Origin: Tenacibaculum sp. MAR_2010_89
GTDB taxonomy: Bacteria > Bacteroidota > Bacteroidia > Flavobacteriales > Flavobacteriaceae
Direction of reading: 5' to 3'
Assembly: GCF_900105985.1 (NCBI RefSeq)
Contig: NZ_FNUB01000004.1
Location: 285,501 to 349,500 of the forward strand
DNA length: 64,000 bases
Part shown: positions 19,540-29,741 of the stretch, piece by piece
Layout of the letters: each line of letters opens with the position of its first letter
Position numbering within the stretch: position 1 is the first letter of the stretch
Made by a program: the position numbers and the translations under genes
The notes under the pieces: model-generated
The model's input: only the letters and a program-made list of their open reading frames with translations
Told to the model about the DNA's origin: nothing
The model's database searches: none

Positions 19540-21246
19540 ATGAAAAAATACATCATATACATTATAATTTTAATGGTAGGATTAATTTTTGGAAAACTAT
19601 TCTTTGGTAATTCATCAGATAACGAAACAAACCACAATCATCAAGCCGAAAGTAACTTATCGCAAAAATGGACATGTTCAATGCACCCACAAATTATGCA
19701 ACCCGAAGCAGGCGATTGTCCAATTTGTGGTATGGATTTAATTCCTGCCGAAGCTGATGCAGACGGTTTATCGCCTAATCAATTTAAACTTACAAAAAAC
19801 GCAATGGCGTTGGCAAACGTGCAAACTACCATTATTGGTAATGCTACTGCTAATTCGGATAATGGAATAACCTTATCAGGAAAAATTGCCGAAAACGAAA
19901 AAGCCAACGCAGTACAAGTAAGTTATTTTACAGGACGAATAGAACGTTTAAATATCAGTTTTACAGGCGAAAGTATTAGAAAAGGGCAACTTTTAGCCAC
20001 CATTTATTCACCCGAATTGGTTAAAGCACAACAAGAACTACTAACAGCATCTACCTTAAAAGAAACACAACCTGCATTGTATAAAGCAGTGCGTAATAAG
20101 TTAAAATTATGGAAGCTGTCTGACAACCAAATCAATCAAATTGAAAGTTCTAAAAAGGTAAAAGAAAATTTTCCTGTGTACGCTACTGTATCAGGAACAG
20201 TTTCAGAAAAATTAGTAGAACAAGGAGATTATACAAAACAAGGGCAACCGTTATTAAAAATTGCCAATTTGAATACGGTTTGGGCAAACTTTGATGTGTA
20301 CGAAAATCAAGTTAGTAATTTCAAAGTTGGACAAGCTATTGCTATTTCTACAAATGCGTATCCTAACGAAGTTTTTAATGCTAAAATTTCGTTTATCAAT
20401 CCTGTTCTAAATCCACAAACACGTACCGTAACTGTTCGAGCGGTTTTAAACAATCAAAAAGAACTCTTTAAACCCGAAATGTTTGTAACAGGAAAAGTAG
20501 ATGCCACAGTAAAAGAAACCAAAGCACAATTATTGATACCTGCATCGGCTGTTTTATGGACAGGAAAACGCTCAATAGTATATGTAAAACCAGATACCAA
20601 CAATCCTATTTTTGAAATGAGAGAAATAGTATTAGGTAACAAATTAGGCGATAATTATGAAGTAAAAAATGGCTTACAATCAGGCGACGAAGTGGTAACC
20701 AATGGTGTATTTACTATTGATGCATCGGCACAATTACAAGGAAAAAAGTCGATGATGAACCATAAAAAAGAAATGAATGAACAGTTTGAAGTGAGCAAAA
20801 AATTCACATCGCAATTACAAACTGCCTACGATGCGTACATCAAACTAAAAGATAACCTTATAAAATCGGATGCTGAATTATCAAAAAATAGTGCATCAAC
20901 TTTAAATAAGGCATTACAAAATATCAATATGAAATTGCTAACCACTAACGAAGCTCACAAGCAATGGATGCCGTTAGTTAAAACACTAAAATCAAGTAGT
21001 AATGCCATTACCAATTCCGATGATATTAAAGTGCAACGAAATCAATTTAAAATACTTTCAGAGTATTTTATTTTGGCTGTACAGTCGTTCGGAATTAACG
21101 AGGTTAGCTACAAGCAATATTGCTCAATGGCAGATAGCGACAAAGGTGCATATTGGTTAAGTAAAGAAAAACTAGTATTAAATCCGTATTTCGGCGATAT
21201 GATGCTGAAATGTGGCGAAGTAAAACAAGTAATAAATAACAAGTAA
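19540..21246 (+). CDS. cusB: CusB-type RND periplasmic adaptor with metal-binding and DUF3347 domains
   Basis: The 568-residue membrane-fusion protein has an N-terminal membrane anchor (residues 2-22), then a heavy-metal-binding YHS-like module (TCSMHPQIMQP and CPICGMDL), the barrel-sandwich/beta-barrel adaptor core (TGRIERLNISFTGESIRKGQ; VSEKLVEQGDYTKQGQ), and a C-terminal DUF3347-type helical region (from about residue 420). It bridges CusA and the TolC-like channel and can hand metal to the pump. Confidence 0.92.
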   Translation: MKKYIIYIIILMVGLIFGKLFFGNSSDNETNHNHQAESNLSQKWTCSMHPQIMQPEAGDCPICGMDLIPAEADADGLSPNQFKLTKNAMALANVQTTIIGNATANSDNGITLSGKIAENEKANAVQVSYFTGRIERLNISFTGESIRKGQLLATIYSPELVKAQQELLTASTLKETQPALYKAVRNKLKLWKLSDNQINQIESSKKVKENFPVYATVSGTVSEKLVEQGDYTKQGQPLLKIANLNTVWANFDVYENQVSNFKVGQAIAISTNAYPNEVFNAKISFINPVLNPQTRTVTVRAVLNNQKELFKPEMFVTGKVDATVKETKAQLLIPASAVLWTGKRSIVYVKPDTNNPIFEMREIVLGNKLGDNYEVKNGLQSGDEVVTNGVFTIDASAQLQGKKSMMNHKKEMNEQFEVSKKFTSQLQTAYDAYIKLKDNLIKSDAELSKNSASTLNKALQNINMKLLTTNEAHKQWMPLVKTLKSSSNAITNSDDIKVQRNQFKILSEYFILAVQSFGINEVSYKQYCSMADSDKGAYWLSKEKLVLNPYFGDMMLKCGEVKQVINNK

Positions 21247-21257
21247 ATTTTTAAACA

Positions 21258-21692
21258 ATGAAAAAAGTAATGTTAAGCGTAGCAATTATAACTACAATGA
21301 GTTTAGTAAGTTGTAAAAACGAAACAAAAAAAGAAACAACTATAACAGAGCAAACAATAACCAAACAAGTAGCCTCTACCCAAACAACATTTGGTGTTCG
21401 TGGTAACTGCGGAATGTGTAAAAATACCATTGAAAAAGCGGTTAATAGTATTGATGGAGTAACATCAGCTGAATGGGATAAATTAAAGAAGCAAATAAAT
21501 GTTTCGTATGATGAATCTAAAACAAATTTGAATGCAATCCATAAAGCAATTGTTAATTCAGGTTATGATACAGATAAAGTGATGGGAAGTGAATCTGCTT
21601 ATAAAAATTTACCTGCATGTTGTAAATATGATCATGAAATGGAGATGAGTTTAAAAGGAGAAGTAAAAGAAGATGAAAATTCAAATCATTAA
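21258..21692 (+). CDS. periplasmic HMA-domain lipoprotein
   Basis: The 144-residue protein has a lipoprotein signal (Cys in LVSC) and one heavy-metal-associated domain with GNCGMC (CxxC). A CCKYDHEMEM tail adds further Cys, His and Met ligands. It is the last gene of the copper efflux operon, 11 bases after cusB, and probably acts as a metal chaperone. It is followed by the hairpin at 21731-21757 and the leftmost att core. Confidence 0.87.
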   Translation: MKKVMLSVAIITTMSLVSCKNETKKETTITEQTITKQVASTQTTFGVRGNCGMCKNTIEKAVNSIDGVTSAEWDKLKKQINVSYDESKTNLNAIHKAIVNSGYDTDKVMGSESAYKNLPACCKYDHEMEMSLKGEVKEDENSNH

Positions 21693-21730
21693 GTTGTAAT
21701 GTCATCTAAACTGACACCTATAAACAACAA

Positions 21731-21757
21731 ACCCTGTAAACATAATACTTACAGGGT
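21731..21757. terminator. bidirectional terminator: copper operon (+) and original tmRNA terminator (-)
   Basis: The stem ACCCTGTAA / TTACAGGGT is flanked by AT-rich sequence on both sides. On the minus strand it stands just after the att core in the position where each element end carries its own terminator. I therefore infer it terminated the tmRNA before integration. Confidence 0.65.
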
Positions 21758-21761
21758 TTAT

Positions 21762-21772
21762 TTGTGGAGACG
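21762..21772 (+). other. att core J1 (distal end of element A)
   Basis: TTGTGGAGACG, in the same orientation as the tmRNA end at 55249. Inward the sequence continues CCGAG, so 14 bases of the tmRNA end (TGGAGACGCCGAG plus flank) are shared here. Outward lies the host terminator. Confidence 0.85.
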
Positions 21773-21936
21773 CCGAGTAGGAAAGGTGTATTTTTTATGT
21801 TTTCTATTTAATCTGTTTTTACCGATTTTAGATCATAACAAAACCCCTACAACACTTTACCAACAAGGATTTAGATTAAGTTGACACTTGGTAGTTAAAA
21901 GGATTGCCCCTCTCTGATAAAACTCGTAACTTAATC
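21762..21936 (+). repeat. element A C-end inverted repeat, left copy
   Basis: This 175-bp segment is identical, on my base-by-base reading, to the reverse complement of 29328-29502. It begins at the att core and ends 72 bp before the integrase start. It contains no gene. Confidence 0.9.
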
Positions 21937-22008
21937 CAAAATATATGTATTTGAGCCCCTCCTCAGCACCACCTGATTCCTACAGAAAACTTACCAAATC
22001 TATTTATT

Positions 22009-23277
22009 ATGGCAAGTGTAAAGTTTTTTATAAAAGGGAAAAGTAATCCTACTACAATTTATGTTCGATTATCCGCTTCTAATAGAATATTGTTAAGAAA
22101 AAGTACTTCACTATTAATTAATCCTGATTTTTTTAATAGAAAAAAAGGAGTTGTTAAATTGATAAAAGCTAATGAAGGTTTAATTAATTTAAATAATGAT
22201 TTAGAAGCTTTAAAAATTAAAATAATAACTTCTTATAATAAGGAAATATCAAAAGGTGTTAATATAAACTCATTGTGGTTAACTAGCATTATAGATGTGC
22301 ATTTCGATAGGGTAAAAGAAAGTAAATTAGACTTTATAATAAATTATGCAGATGATTTTATAAAAAGGCTACCTACTAAAACTAATCCAAAAGGAGGAGT
22401 TGGAGTTTCAATAGCTACTATTAAGAAATATAAAACTATTAGAAGAAAATTAAGAAAATATGAAATCAGTAGAAAGTTAAAATTAAAACTAACAGATATT
22501 AATTTAAGTTTTAGAGAGGATTATTTAAAATTCTTATTAGTTGATGAAAGAATGAGTATGAATACTGCTGGAAGAGATATCAAATTTGTTAAAACCATTT
22601 GTTTAGACGCTAAAAATAATGGTATCGAGGTTAGTTCTCAGTTAGAATCAATAAAAGGTTTTTCAGTTAAGGTTGAAAGTATATTTTTAAATTTTGATGA
22701 GATAGAAATTATAAGTAATACTAAGTTTTTAGATGAGAACTTATCAAATGCGAGAGATTGGTTAGTTATGGGCTGTTATCTAGGTCAAAGAGTTAGTGAT
22801 TTGTTGGTTATGAGAAAAGAAAATATAAAGGAAAAAGGAAATCTTAAAGTTATTGAACTTACTCAAAAAAAGACAAAGAAAAAAGTAAATGTTTTATTAC
22901 ATCCAAAGGTTATTGAAATATTAGAAAGAAGGAATTGGGAGTTTCCTAAAACGTTTTCTAATAATTTGGAAAGTAATAAAACATTATTTAATAAATATAT
23001 AAAGGAAGTAGCAAGAGAGGCTGGTTTAATTTATAAAGTAGCAGGAGGAAAGGTGAATAAAAAAACTAATCGTAAAGAGAAAGGGGTATATAAAAAATAT
23101 GAATTAATTACTTCTCATATTTGTCGTAGAAGTTTTGCTAGTAATTATTATGCAACTGTTCCAACACCTTTATTGATGAGTGTTACTGGGCATTCTACAG
23201 AGAAAGATTTTCTTTTGTATATCGGTAAAACATCTGCTGATTATGTTGATAATTTAGCAAAATATTGGGGGTTATAA
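22009..23277 (+). CDS. int: tyrosine recombinase (integrase of element A)
   Basis: This 422-residue site-specific recombinase should act on the tmRNA att cores. It has an N-terminal arm-type-binding region (residues 1-90), a SAM-like core-binding domain (about 105-215) and a catalytic domain with the full set of residues: R261 in GQRVSD, a Lys in the KKTKKK strand, H370 and R373 in HICRR, H395 in TGHS, and nucleophile Y404. It lies 72 bp inside the left C-end repeat and points into the element. The family is the Bacteroidota phage/ICE integrase type. Confidence 0.92.
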   Translation: MASVKFFIKGKSNPTTIYVRLSASNRILLRKSTSLLINPDFFNRKKGVVKLIKANEGLINLNNDLEALKIKIITSYNKEISKGVNINSLWLTSIIDVHFDRVKESKLDFIINYADDFIKRLPTKTNPKGGVGVSIATIKKYKTIRRKLRKYEISRKLKLKLTDINLSFREDYLKFLLVDERMSMNTAGRDIKFVKTICLDAKNNGIEVSSQLESIKGFSVKVESIFLNFDEIEIISNTKFLDENLSNARDWLVMGCYLGQRVSDLLVMRKENIKEKGNLKVIELTQKKTKKKVNVLLHPKVIEILERRNWEFPKTFSNNLESNKTLFNKYIKEVAREAGLIYKVAGGKVNKKTNRKEKGVYKKYELITSHICRRSFASNYYATVPTPLLMSVTGHSTEKDFLLYIGKTSADYVDNLAKYWGL

Positions 23278-23393
23278 AGTAATGAAAAATGATTTCTATT
23301 TAGGTATATTTATCAAATAAATTGTAACGAAACTCCAAGTCATTTGAAGTACTTAGCTTTTTCTGAGAGGAGTATAATAAATTAAAAATGTAA

Positions 23394-24401
23394 ATGGGAA
23401 AATCTATAGAACTTTTAAAAAATTACTCAAAGGAGAAGCATCGTGATTTACTGTACTCAACCTTTGATGTTATTCCATTTTCTATTCATACTATTAATAG
23501 TGAAGTATGGGAAGAAGAACTTTGGCTTAATGGACATGAGGTTCCATATGTGTCATTAACACATCTATTAGATTCTTATGATTGTTTACCTGAAAGACCT
23601 GATATGGGATTTACTTTTCTATGGAAAGCAATAAATAATACATACAAAGAACTTGGTGTAAATAAAAAGATTTTGCAATCAGACACATCAAGACTTTCCG
23701 ACTCAGATGGGATAAATTATTTAATTAATGAGATTGATAATATAAAAACATTGTCAGTATCAACAGAGTACTCAGTTTTAGAGTTAATAGAGGAGTATGT
23801 TAGTTTAATGCCTATGAAGCCTTTAAAATTTGTTAGTAATTATGTTTTAAAAGGAAATACTATGGAAAACTCAAATATTTTACCAATATTAAGAGGTTCA
23901 TCATATGCATCATTTAAATCAAATCATAGTGATATTTTTAATAAAATTAAAAACACTTATGGTAATGCATATAATAATATTACAAATCCAGTAATTGTAA
24001 ATAGTAAATGTAATTTAAATATTACTGAATTTGAAAAATCAAAATCTATACCTAAAAGTCTTGCTGTAAAATTAAGAGAATTGTTAGTTAATAGAACATC
24101 AATTATAAGTAATTCTAATCAGAGTCAAGACTACACATTATCTCTTTCTGATGATAAAGAATATTTTAAGTTTCTAATTAAAACTATTTTATATGCTATA
24201 AGAAATAATAGTGTACATGGTAATCTGGTTTCTAGATTAAACAGTGAGTACTCATCTGTAGGTTCACTTAAAACAGCTATTTATATTTATTTTTTAGGTC
24301 ATTTATTCTTATCACTAGGGTTATATATTAATGATAAAATAGAAGTTAATAATTTATCAAATAATATTAAAAACCTTGAATTGCTTAAATCTTTATTGTA
24401 A
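23394..24401 (+). CDS. unknown protein with HEPN-like Rx4H motif
   Basis: I do not recognise this 335-residue protein overall. Near the C-terminus, in a helical region, is AIRNNSVHGN with R270 and H275 spaced as in the Rx4-6H motif of HEPN ribonucleases, followed by a hydrophobic helix. HEPN proteins are frequent toxins and defence effectors. It lies between the integrase and another unknown gene in arm 1 of element A. The HEPN assignment rests only on the motif and helical context. Confidence 0.5.
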   Translation: MGKSIELLKNYSKEKHRDLLYSTFDVIPFSIHTINSEVWEEELWLNGHEVPYVSLTHLLDSYDCLPERPDMGFTFLWKAINNTYKELGVNKKILQSDTSRLSDSDGINYLINEIDNIKTLSVSTEYSVLELIEEYVSLMPMKPLKFVSNYVLKGNTMENSNILPILRGSSYASFKSNHSDIFNKIKNTYGNAYNNITNPVIVNSKCNLNITEFEKSKSIPKSLAVKLRELLVNRTSIISNSNQSQDYTLSLSDDKEYFKFLIKTILYAIRNNSVHGNLVSRLNSEYSSVGSLKTAIYIYFLGHLFLSLGLYINDKIEVNNLSNNIKNLELLKSLL

Positions 24402-24509
24402 TTTTTAATCGTATTCAAAGTAAGTTTTCAAGAGTTTTATTGTTGCTTATAAAGTTTGAAGTAGATTTAATAGGTCAGGGAGATAGTAAATATTAATATT
24501 TTAATTTGG

Positions 24510-25232
24510 ATGAAATTAAAAAAAGCAGAGTTTGAAAATTTAAGAAAAAGAGTTCAAAAGATTAGCGTCGATTTAATGAGACATGAAAATAAAAATCATG
24601 CAAAAGTGGGCTTTCCAATAACGAACTATAGGAAATGCGAAATTGATGGAAAACCTTTTTATTATACTGGGTCAAATATATTTTTGATTTTAGTTGAAGA
24701 GGTACTGATTAAAGCGAGAAAAATTTTCCCGAAAAATTTTGGTAATGGGAATGCAGTAAGTGTATTACATGCTTTAAACAAAACTAGATTTTTGTGTAAT
24801 AATTTAAAAGATGCTATTAGAGTTTATGGAAATGAAAATTTTATTTTAGTTTTTGATAATGAAAATGAAGAAGAAGAAAACAGAATTCTTAGAATTGATT
24901 TGTTTAGGCAGTTAAATAAAATAAGACATAAGAAAAGAAGATATGATTTTACAGGAGGTTTGTTCCATGTTTTAAAACATTTTAGTATTAATAATGAACC
25001 ATTATCTACAGGAACAGATATTAATAATGTAGAGACACCTACAGATGTAATTAAATTAATTATTAAAGCATTTTACTTATTTTCTGGAAAATTTGATGAA
25101 GACGACAGTAATAAATACACAGTAATAGAACCTTTAGATGATAAAAATGAAATGTGTTATGTTTTTTACTTTGAAGAAGTGACTAGAGTCTTTTTTCTTA
25201 AAACAGTATTTAAAAGAAAGATTAAAATTTAA
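24510..25232 (+). CDS. hypothetical protein of element A
   Basis: The 240-residue basic protein has no recognised domain. It has a charged helical N-terminus, a central acidic loop (NENEEEEN) and a basic tail (FKRKIKI). A stretch RQLNKIRHKKRRYDF could again be HEPN-like or DNA-binding. It is followed 120 bp later by the DUF262 pair, so it may belong to the same defence module. Confidence 0.5.
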   Translation: MKLKKAEFENLRKRVQKISVDLMRHENKNHAKVGFPITNYRKCEIDGKPFYYTGSNIFLILVEEVLIKARKIFPKNFGNGNAVSVLHALNKTRFLCNNLKDAIRVYGNENFILVFDNENEEEENRILRIDLFRQLNKIRHKKRRYDFTGGLFHVLKHFSINNEPLSTGTDINNVETPTDVIKLIIKAFYLFSGKFDEDDSNKYTVIEPLDDKNEMCYVFYFEEVTRVFFLKTVFKRKIKI

Positions 25233-25351
25233 CTTTATAAGGGAGAGAGTTAGTTTATCAGTAAAACAAAGTAAACAAAGGTGTTTTGAAATAGTACTTC
25301 TTTATAAAAAAGAAGCTTACAGATATAAAATAATAAAGAATAGGCGTAACA

Positions 25352-27163
25352 ATGGATAAATTAGAGCTAATCCCAGTTGAAAAATTACTACAGAAAGATT
25401 TTTTTATACCTTCCTATCAGAGAGGGTATCGTTGGAAAGAAAGACAAGTAATAGATTTATTAGAAGATGTTCTTGAGTTTCAAAACAAAGGAAAGCTGAG
25501 AGAGGAAGGTGAGTTTTATTGTTTACAACCTTTAGTAATTACAAGGAAAGAAATAAAAGGTAAATTGAAATGGGAAGTAATAGATGGTCAACAAAGGTTA
25601 ACCACTCTCTATCTAATATTAACTTATTTTAAAAGTTTACTAATAGAAGAGCATGGAATTGAAGGATTATATACAATTGACTATGAAACAAGACAAGGAA
25701 GTTGGTCTTTTTTAGAAAAAATAGAATCGAGTGGTGAAATTAGTAAAGAAAATCCTGATTATTACCATATTAGTATGGCTTATAGAACAATAGTTGATTG
25801 GTTTTCTGATAAGATAAAAAATAAAGAAGGCAAAAAAAGATTTTCAAAAAGGCAATATTTAGAAAGTTTGATACTAACTGATGTAAATGAAAGTGATATA
25901 GATACTGCTAATAACGTTCGTTTTATTTGGTATGAAGTTCAAACTAAGGATGAGTTAGAAGCAAAAAGTATCTTCACAAGAATAAACATGGGGAAAATAC
26001 CACTTACAAACGCAGAACTTATAAAAGCACTTTTTTTTATAAATGGGACTAATTCAAGTAAAGAAAGAGAAAAGCATCAGCAAAAACTAGCCTATGAATG
26101 GGACGGTATTGAAAAAAGCTTGCAAAATAAAGATTTTTGGTTTTTTCTGAACAAAGTAAATTATTCAAAACCAACTAAAATTGAATTTATATTTGATTTA
26201 ATAGCAAATAAATACAAAGAGAAGGTCTCCATTAAAGTTAACAAAGACATTGATAAGTATTATACGTTTTATGTTTTTAATAATTTGATTAGTAGCGGAG
26301 TGGTGTCAAAAGAGGAGTTGTGGAAAGAAGTAAAAGTGTATTCTAAAACTTTTGATGAGTGGTTTAGAAATAATGAATATTATCATCTAATCGGGTATTT
26401 GATACATACAGGGAAAGATATTGAACTCATAAAAGAATTATCAAATAATATATCAAAATCAGGGTTTAAAAAAGAATTATTTAAACTAATTAAAGGAGGT
26501 ATTCAATTAAATTTTGAGAAAAATAAAATCGAAAATTTAATTGAATTGTCTTATCAGGATAATAGTCAAATTATAAGGGATTTATTACTTCTTTTTAACG
26601 TTGTGTCAACAATGGATAGCAAATATTCAAAATTTCCATTTGAAAGATATGTGTATGAAAAATGGAGTTTGGAACACATTCATGCACAAAACTCTGAAGA
26701 TTTAAAGATAGATAAACATAGGAAGTCGCTTTTAGAAGAACAAAAAATATATTTTAAAAGTTTGAAAGAAGAAAATTTAACTAGTAAAATAATTGAAATT
26801 TTAGAAAGTGATGTTATAAATGTTGACTTGTTTACTAATTTACAGGAAGAAATTTTTAAAAAGTATACAAAAGATGAAAATGTAAATATTCATTCCATTG
26901 ATAATATGGCTCTTTTGGCAAGAGCTGATAATTCAGTTTTAAACAATAATATTTTTCCTATTAAAAGGGACAAAATAATTGAACTTGATGAAAAAGGTTC
27001 TTTTATTCCAATCTGTACTAAAAATGTTTTTCTAAAGTATTATAGTAAAGATGTCATTCAAAATTCTGAATGGACAAAAAAAGATAGGAAAGCTTATTTA
27101 ATTGAAATTAAGAAAAAAATAGCTAATTATTTGCCACATGAAGAAGGGAAGAATGAAAACTAA
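25352..27163 (+). CDS. DUF262/DUF1524 protein (GmrSD-like nuclease)
   Basis: This 603-residue protein combines an N-terminal DUF262 (ParB-like NTPase/nuclease fold) with QRGYRW (residues 23-28) and DGQQRLTTL (78-86), and a C-terminal DUF1524 HNH-type region with EHIHAQN (H442, H444). This is the layout of GmrSD-type type IV restriction enzymes, which attack modified phage DNA. It overlaps a second DUF262 gene. The substrate cannot be read from the sequence. Confidence 0.8.
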   Translation: MDKLELIPVEKLLQKDFFIPSYQRGYRWKERQVIDLLEDVLEFQNKGKLREEGEFYCLQPLVITRKEIKGKLKWEVIDGQQRLTTLYLILTYFKSLLIEEHGIEGLYTIDYETRQGSWSFLEKIESSGEISKENPDYYHISMAYRTIVDWFSDKIKNKEGKKRFSKRQYLESLILTDVNESDIDTANNVRFIWYEVQTKDELEAKSIFTRINMGKIPLTNAELIKALFFINGTNSSKEREKHQQKLAYEWDGIEKSLQNKDFWFFLNKVNYSKPTKIEFIFDLIANKYKEKVSIKVNKDIDKYYTFYVFNNLISSGVVSKEELWKEVKVYSKTFDEWFRNNEYYHLIGYLIHTGKDIELIKELSNNISKSGFKKELFKLIKGGIQLNFEKNKIENLIELSYQDNSQIIRDLLLLFNVVSTMDSKYSKFPFERYVYEKWSLEHIHAQNSEDLKIDKHRKSLLEEQKIYFKSLKEENLTSKIIEILESDVINVDLFTNLQEEIFKKYTKDENVNIHSIDNMALLARADNSVLNNNIFPIKRDKIIELDEKGSFIPICTKNVFLKYYSKDVIQNSEWTKKDRKAYLIEIKKKIANYLPHEEGKNEN

Positions 27164-29333
27164 ATATACTTTTTGGGAATTGTTAAGTAACTATAGAATA
27201 GAAATTCCTAAAATTCAACGTGATTATGCGCAAGGAAGAAAAGAGCCAGATATTATTAATATAGTTGATACTTTTCTTGAAGATATAAAGAAATCAATAA
27301 TAGAGCATAAGGAATTGAACCTTGATTTTGTTTATGGAAAAGTTGAGGATACAGTTTTGATACCTCTAGATGGTCAACAACGTTTAACCACATTGTTTTT
27401 AATTCACTGGTATATTGCTTTAAAAGAGAATAAACTAACAAGTGAAGTGAAATCTATTCTGTTAAAATTCTCTTACGAGACTAGAGTTAGTTCAGAAGAT
27501 TTTTGTAAATACCTAGTATCTGAAAATATTGATTATAGTATAATAAACAATAATATTAGTGATGAAATAACAGATAGTGAATGGTTCTTTCTATCATGGG
27601 AATTTGACCCGACTGTCTCAGCGATGCTGAATATGTTAGATTTAATACACGATAAATTTAAAAGAGTTAAAGAGAAAATATTTGATAAGTTAGTTGAGGG
27701 AATTAATGTAACTTTTCAATTTTTACCATTAGAGCAATTTAAATTAACTGATGAGCTTTATATAAAGATGAATGCAAGAGGTAAGCCTCTTACTGAGTTT
27801 GAAAATTTTAAAGCTAATTTTTCTCAATATTTAACAAGACTAGAAGATAAGTCTAAATTAGATAATGAATGGTTAGATGTTTTTTGGGATTTTGAAAAAA
27901 ATAATGAGACTGAAATTTTAACAGATAATGTAGATAAACAGTTCTTTAGTTTTTTTAAAAATATTACTTTAAATTTTTACACAGAAGAAAATTATATTGA
28001 TAAAGATTTTATAGATAATTATAATCTTTTTAAAAATTATAATAATGTTTATGATAGTGAAAAATATATTTCTGAAATTATAAGTGTTTTTAATGGACTT
28101 ATAACTTATAACGATACAGAAGATGTTTTTAAAAACTTCCTATCTTCTTCTGTAAATTATTGGGAAAGATTAAGGTTTTATTCATTGTCTAAGTTTTTTA
28201 TCCAATTTGGTCAAGTAGATAAAGAAAATGTTGAGTATTTAAATAAATGGATGAGAATAACAGGGAATCTAATAAATAATACACTTATTCAAAGTCCTTC
28301 TAATTATGTAGATGCAATTCGTTCTGTAAATGATTTAAGTGCTAATATTTCTACTATTTATGAGTTTGTAAGTAATTCAAATGAAAAAATAAAATATTTT
28401 TCAAGAATACAGATAAATGAAGAAAATCAGAAAGCTAAACTAATTTTAAATGATTTAAGATGGGAAAGTATTTTGATTAGCATTGAGAAACATTCTTATT
28501 TTGATGGTCAAGTAGGTTTTCTTTTAGATTTCTCTAGAAATAATGAGGGTAAACATGAAAAAAAATATTTTAAAGAGTATTCTCTAAAATCTATCAAATT
28601 ATTTAGTGAACAATTTAGTGAGGGTTATGATTTTCTATTTCAGAGAGCTTTATTAGTAAAAGGTGATTATTTAGTTGATAAAAATCAAAACAAAACATTT
28701 TGTTTATTTGATAAAGCATTAAGGACTAAAAATGATAATTGGCGAAAAGTATTTAATGATGAGCGGAAAAAACTTTACCTGAAAGAATTATTAGATGAAA
28801 TTGACGATTCAAATATTGAGTTAAGTTTAAAGAAAGTTATTGATAATAATACGGTTAAAGATTGGAGAAAATCGATAATTGAAGACCCTTCAAATATAGC
28901 TTATTGTCAATATCGAGAAATAAGACAGTATTCTGATAATAATGTTTACTTATTATCCAAAAGACAAATGAATGGGCGTCATAAAGAAATATATAGTTGG
29001 GATTTATTTAAAAGAGAATTTCAGCACAAGAATTTTTTTCCTTTTAAAAATGTTTGGTATTGGGAAAGTACATCTTGGGAAGAGCCTTGTATAATAATAT
29101 CAGAATTTAATTATAATGGAGGTAGGTTTGTGTTTGAAATTGAGTTTGACGATAGAAATAATAAATACAGAGTGTCATTCAAAGATAGAAATGAAGGAGC
29201 ATTTCCAGATATAATTATAAAAATTTTAAAGAAATTTGGATTTAAAAATGATTTCTTAAGCTTGAAAGAAGATAAGTTGTCTGATAAAATTAAAGAAATA
29301 AGTTTAGAGTTATCGAACCTCAATAAAGATTAA
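27153..29333 (+). CDS. second DUF262 protein, partner of the upstream DUF262 gene
   Basis: About 726 residues from ATG 27153; an in-frame ATG at 27138 would lengthen the overlap with the upstream gene from 11 to 26 bases. The N-terminus carries IQRDYAQGR and PLDGQQRLTTL, the DUF262 signatures. The middle has YIKMNARGKPL, and the large C-terminal part is unassigned. Tandem overlapping DUF262 genes suggest a two-subunit restriction-like system. The last six bases, including the stop codon, lie inside the right C-end repeat of element A. Confidence 0.8.
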   Translation: MKTKYTFWELLSNYRIEIPKIQRDYAQGRKEPDIINIVDTFLEDIKKSIIEHKELNLDFVYGKVEDTVLIPLDGQQRLTTLFLIHWYIALKENKLTSEVKSILLKFSYETRVSSEDFCKYLVSENIDYSIINNNISDEITDSEWFFLSWEFDPTVSAMLNMLDLIHDKFKRVKEKIFDKLVEGINVTFQFLPLEQFKLTDELYIKMNARGKPLTEFENFKANFSQYLTRLEDKSKLDNEWLDVFWDFEKNNETEILTDNVDKQFFSFFKNITLNFYTEENYIDKDFIDNYNLFKNYNNVYDSEKYISEIISVFNGLITYNDTEDVFKNFLSSSVNYWERLRFYSLSKFFIQFGQVDKENVEYLNKWMRITGNLINNTLIQSPSNYVDAIRSVNDLSANISTIYEFVSNSNEKIKYFSRIQINEENQKAKLILNDLRWESILISIEKHSYFDGQVGFLLDFSRNNEGKHEKKYFKEYSLKSIKLFSEQFSEGYDFLFQRALLVKGDYLVDKNQNKTFCLFDKALRTKNDNWRKVFNDERKKLYLKELLDEIDDSNIELSLKKVIDNNTVKDWRKSIIEDPSNIAYCQYREIRQYSDNNVYLLSKRQMNGRHKEIYSWDLFKREFQHKNFFPFKNVWYWESTSWEEPCIIISEFNYNGGRFVFEIEFDDRNNKYRVSFKDRNEGAFPDIIIKILKKFGFKNDFLSLKEDKLSDKIKEISLELSNLNKD

Positions 29334-29502
29334 GTTACGAGTTTTATCAGAGAGGGGCAATCCTTTTAACTACCAAGTGTCAACTTAATCTAAATCCTTG
29401 TTGGTAAAGTGTTGTAGGGGTTTTGTTATGATCTAAAATCGGTAAAAACAGATTAAATAGAAAACATAAAAAATACACCTTTCCTACTCGGCGTCTCCAC
29501 AA
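29328..29502 (-). repeat. element A C-end inverted repeat, internal copy
   Basis: Reverse complement of 21762-21936 (175 bp, no differences seen). Its inner edge includes the stop codon of the DUF262 gene, and its outer edge is the internal att core. Confidence 0.9.
29492..29502 (-). other. att core J2 (internal, inverted; attP of element A)
   Basis: CGTCTCCACAA on the plus strand, opposite to J1 and J3. The flanks are C-end on the left and T-end on the right, exactly the junction that circularisation at J1 x J3 would generate. So this is an intact attP inside the integrated element. Confidence 0.85.
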
Positions 29503-29504
29503 AT

Positions 29505-29538
29505 AACCTCGTAAGTCATTGATTTTGCGAGGTTTTTT
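29505..29538 (+). terminator. element-borne terminator at the T-end, internal copy
   Basis: The stem AACCTCG / CGAGGTT is followed by a T run, reading away from the att core. Confidence 0.8.
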
Positions 29539-29672
29539 ATTTTAGTGGTGCTCCATAGTATAATTTTTTGATAAAAAACGTCTCAGAACTTCATTTTCCT
29601 TTAGAAAACTTTTCTTCAAATATAGATAAAATTTAAATTTTACTTAGAAGGAGACATTGAGAAGTATGAAAT

Positions 29673-29741
29673 ACAAATTATGGTCTGATGATTTGATTTA
29701 AATACTTAAATATATTTGTCAGACTATTATTTGTAAAAGTA
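29673..29741. repeat. dyad R1 of element A
   Basis: Arms ACAAATTATGGTCTGA and its imperfect complement CAGACTATTATTTGT surround a TTTAAATACTTAAA centre. Three such imperfect palindromes occur in each T-end repeat, possibly iterons or partition/termination sites. Confidence 0.75.

Noticed and set aside
21699..21884. 61-residue frame across the left att core
   Set aside because: It runs through the terminator hairpin and att core into the inverted repeat, has no start context and no protein-like features.
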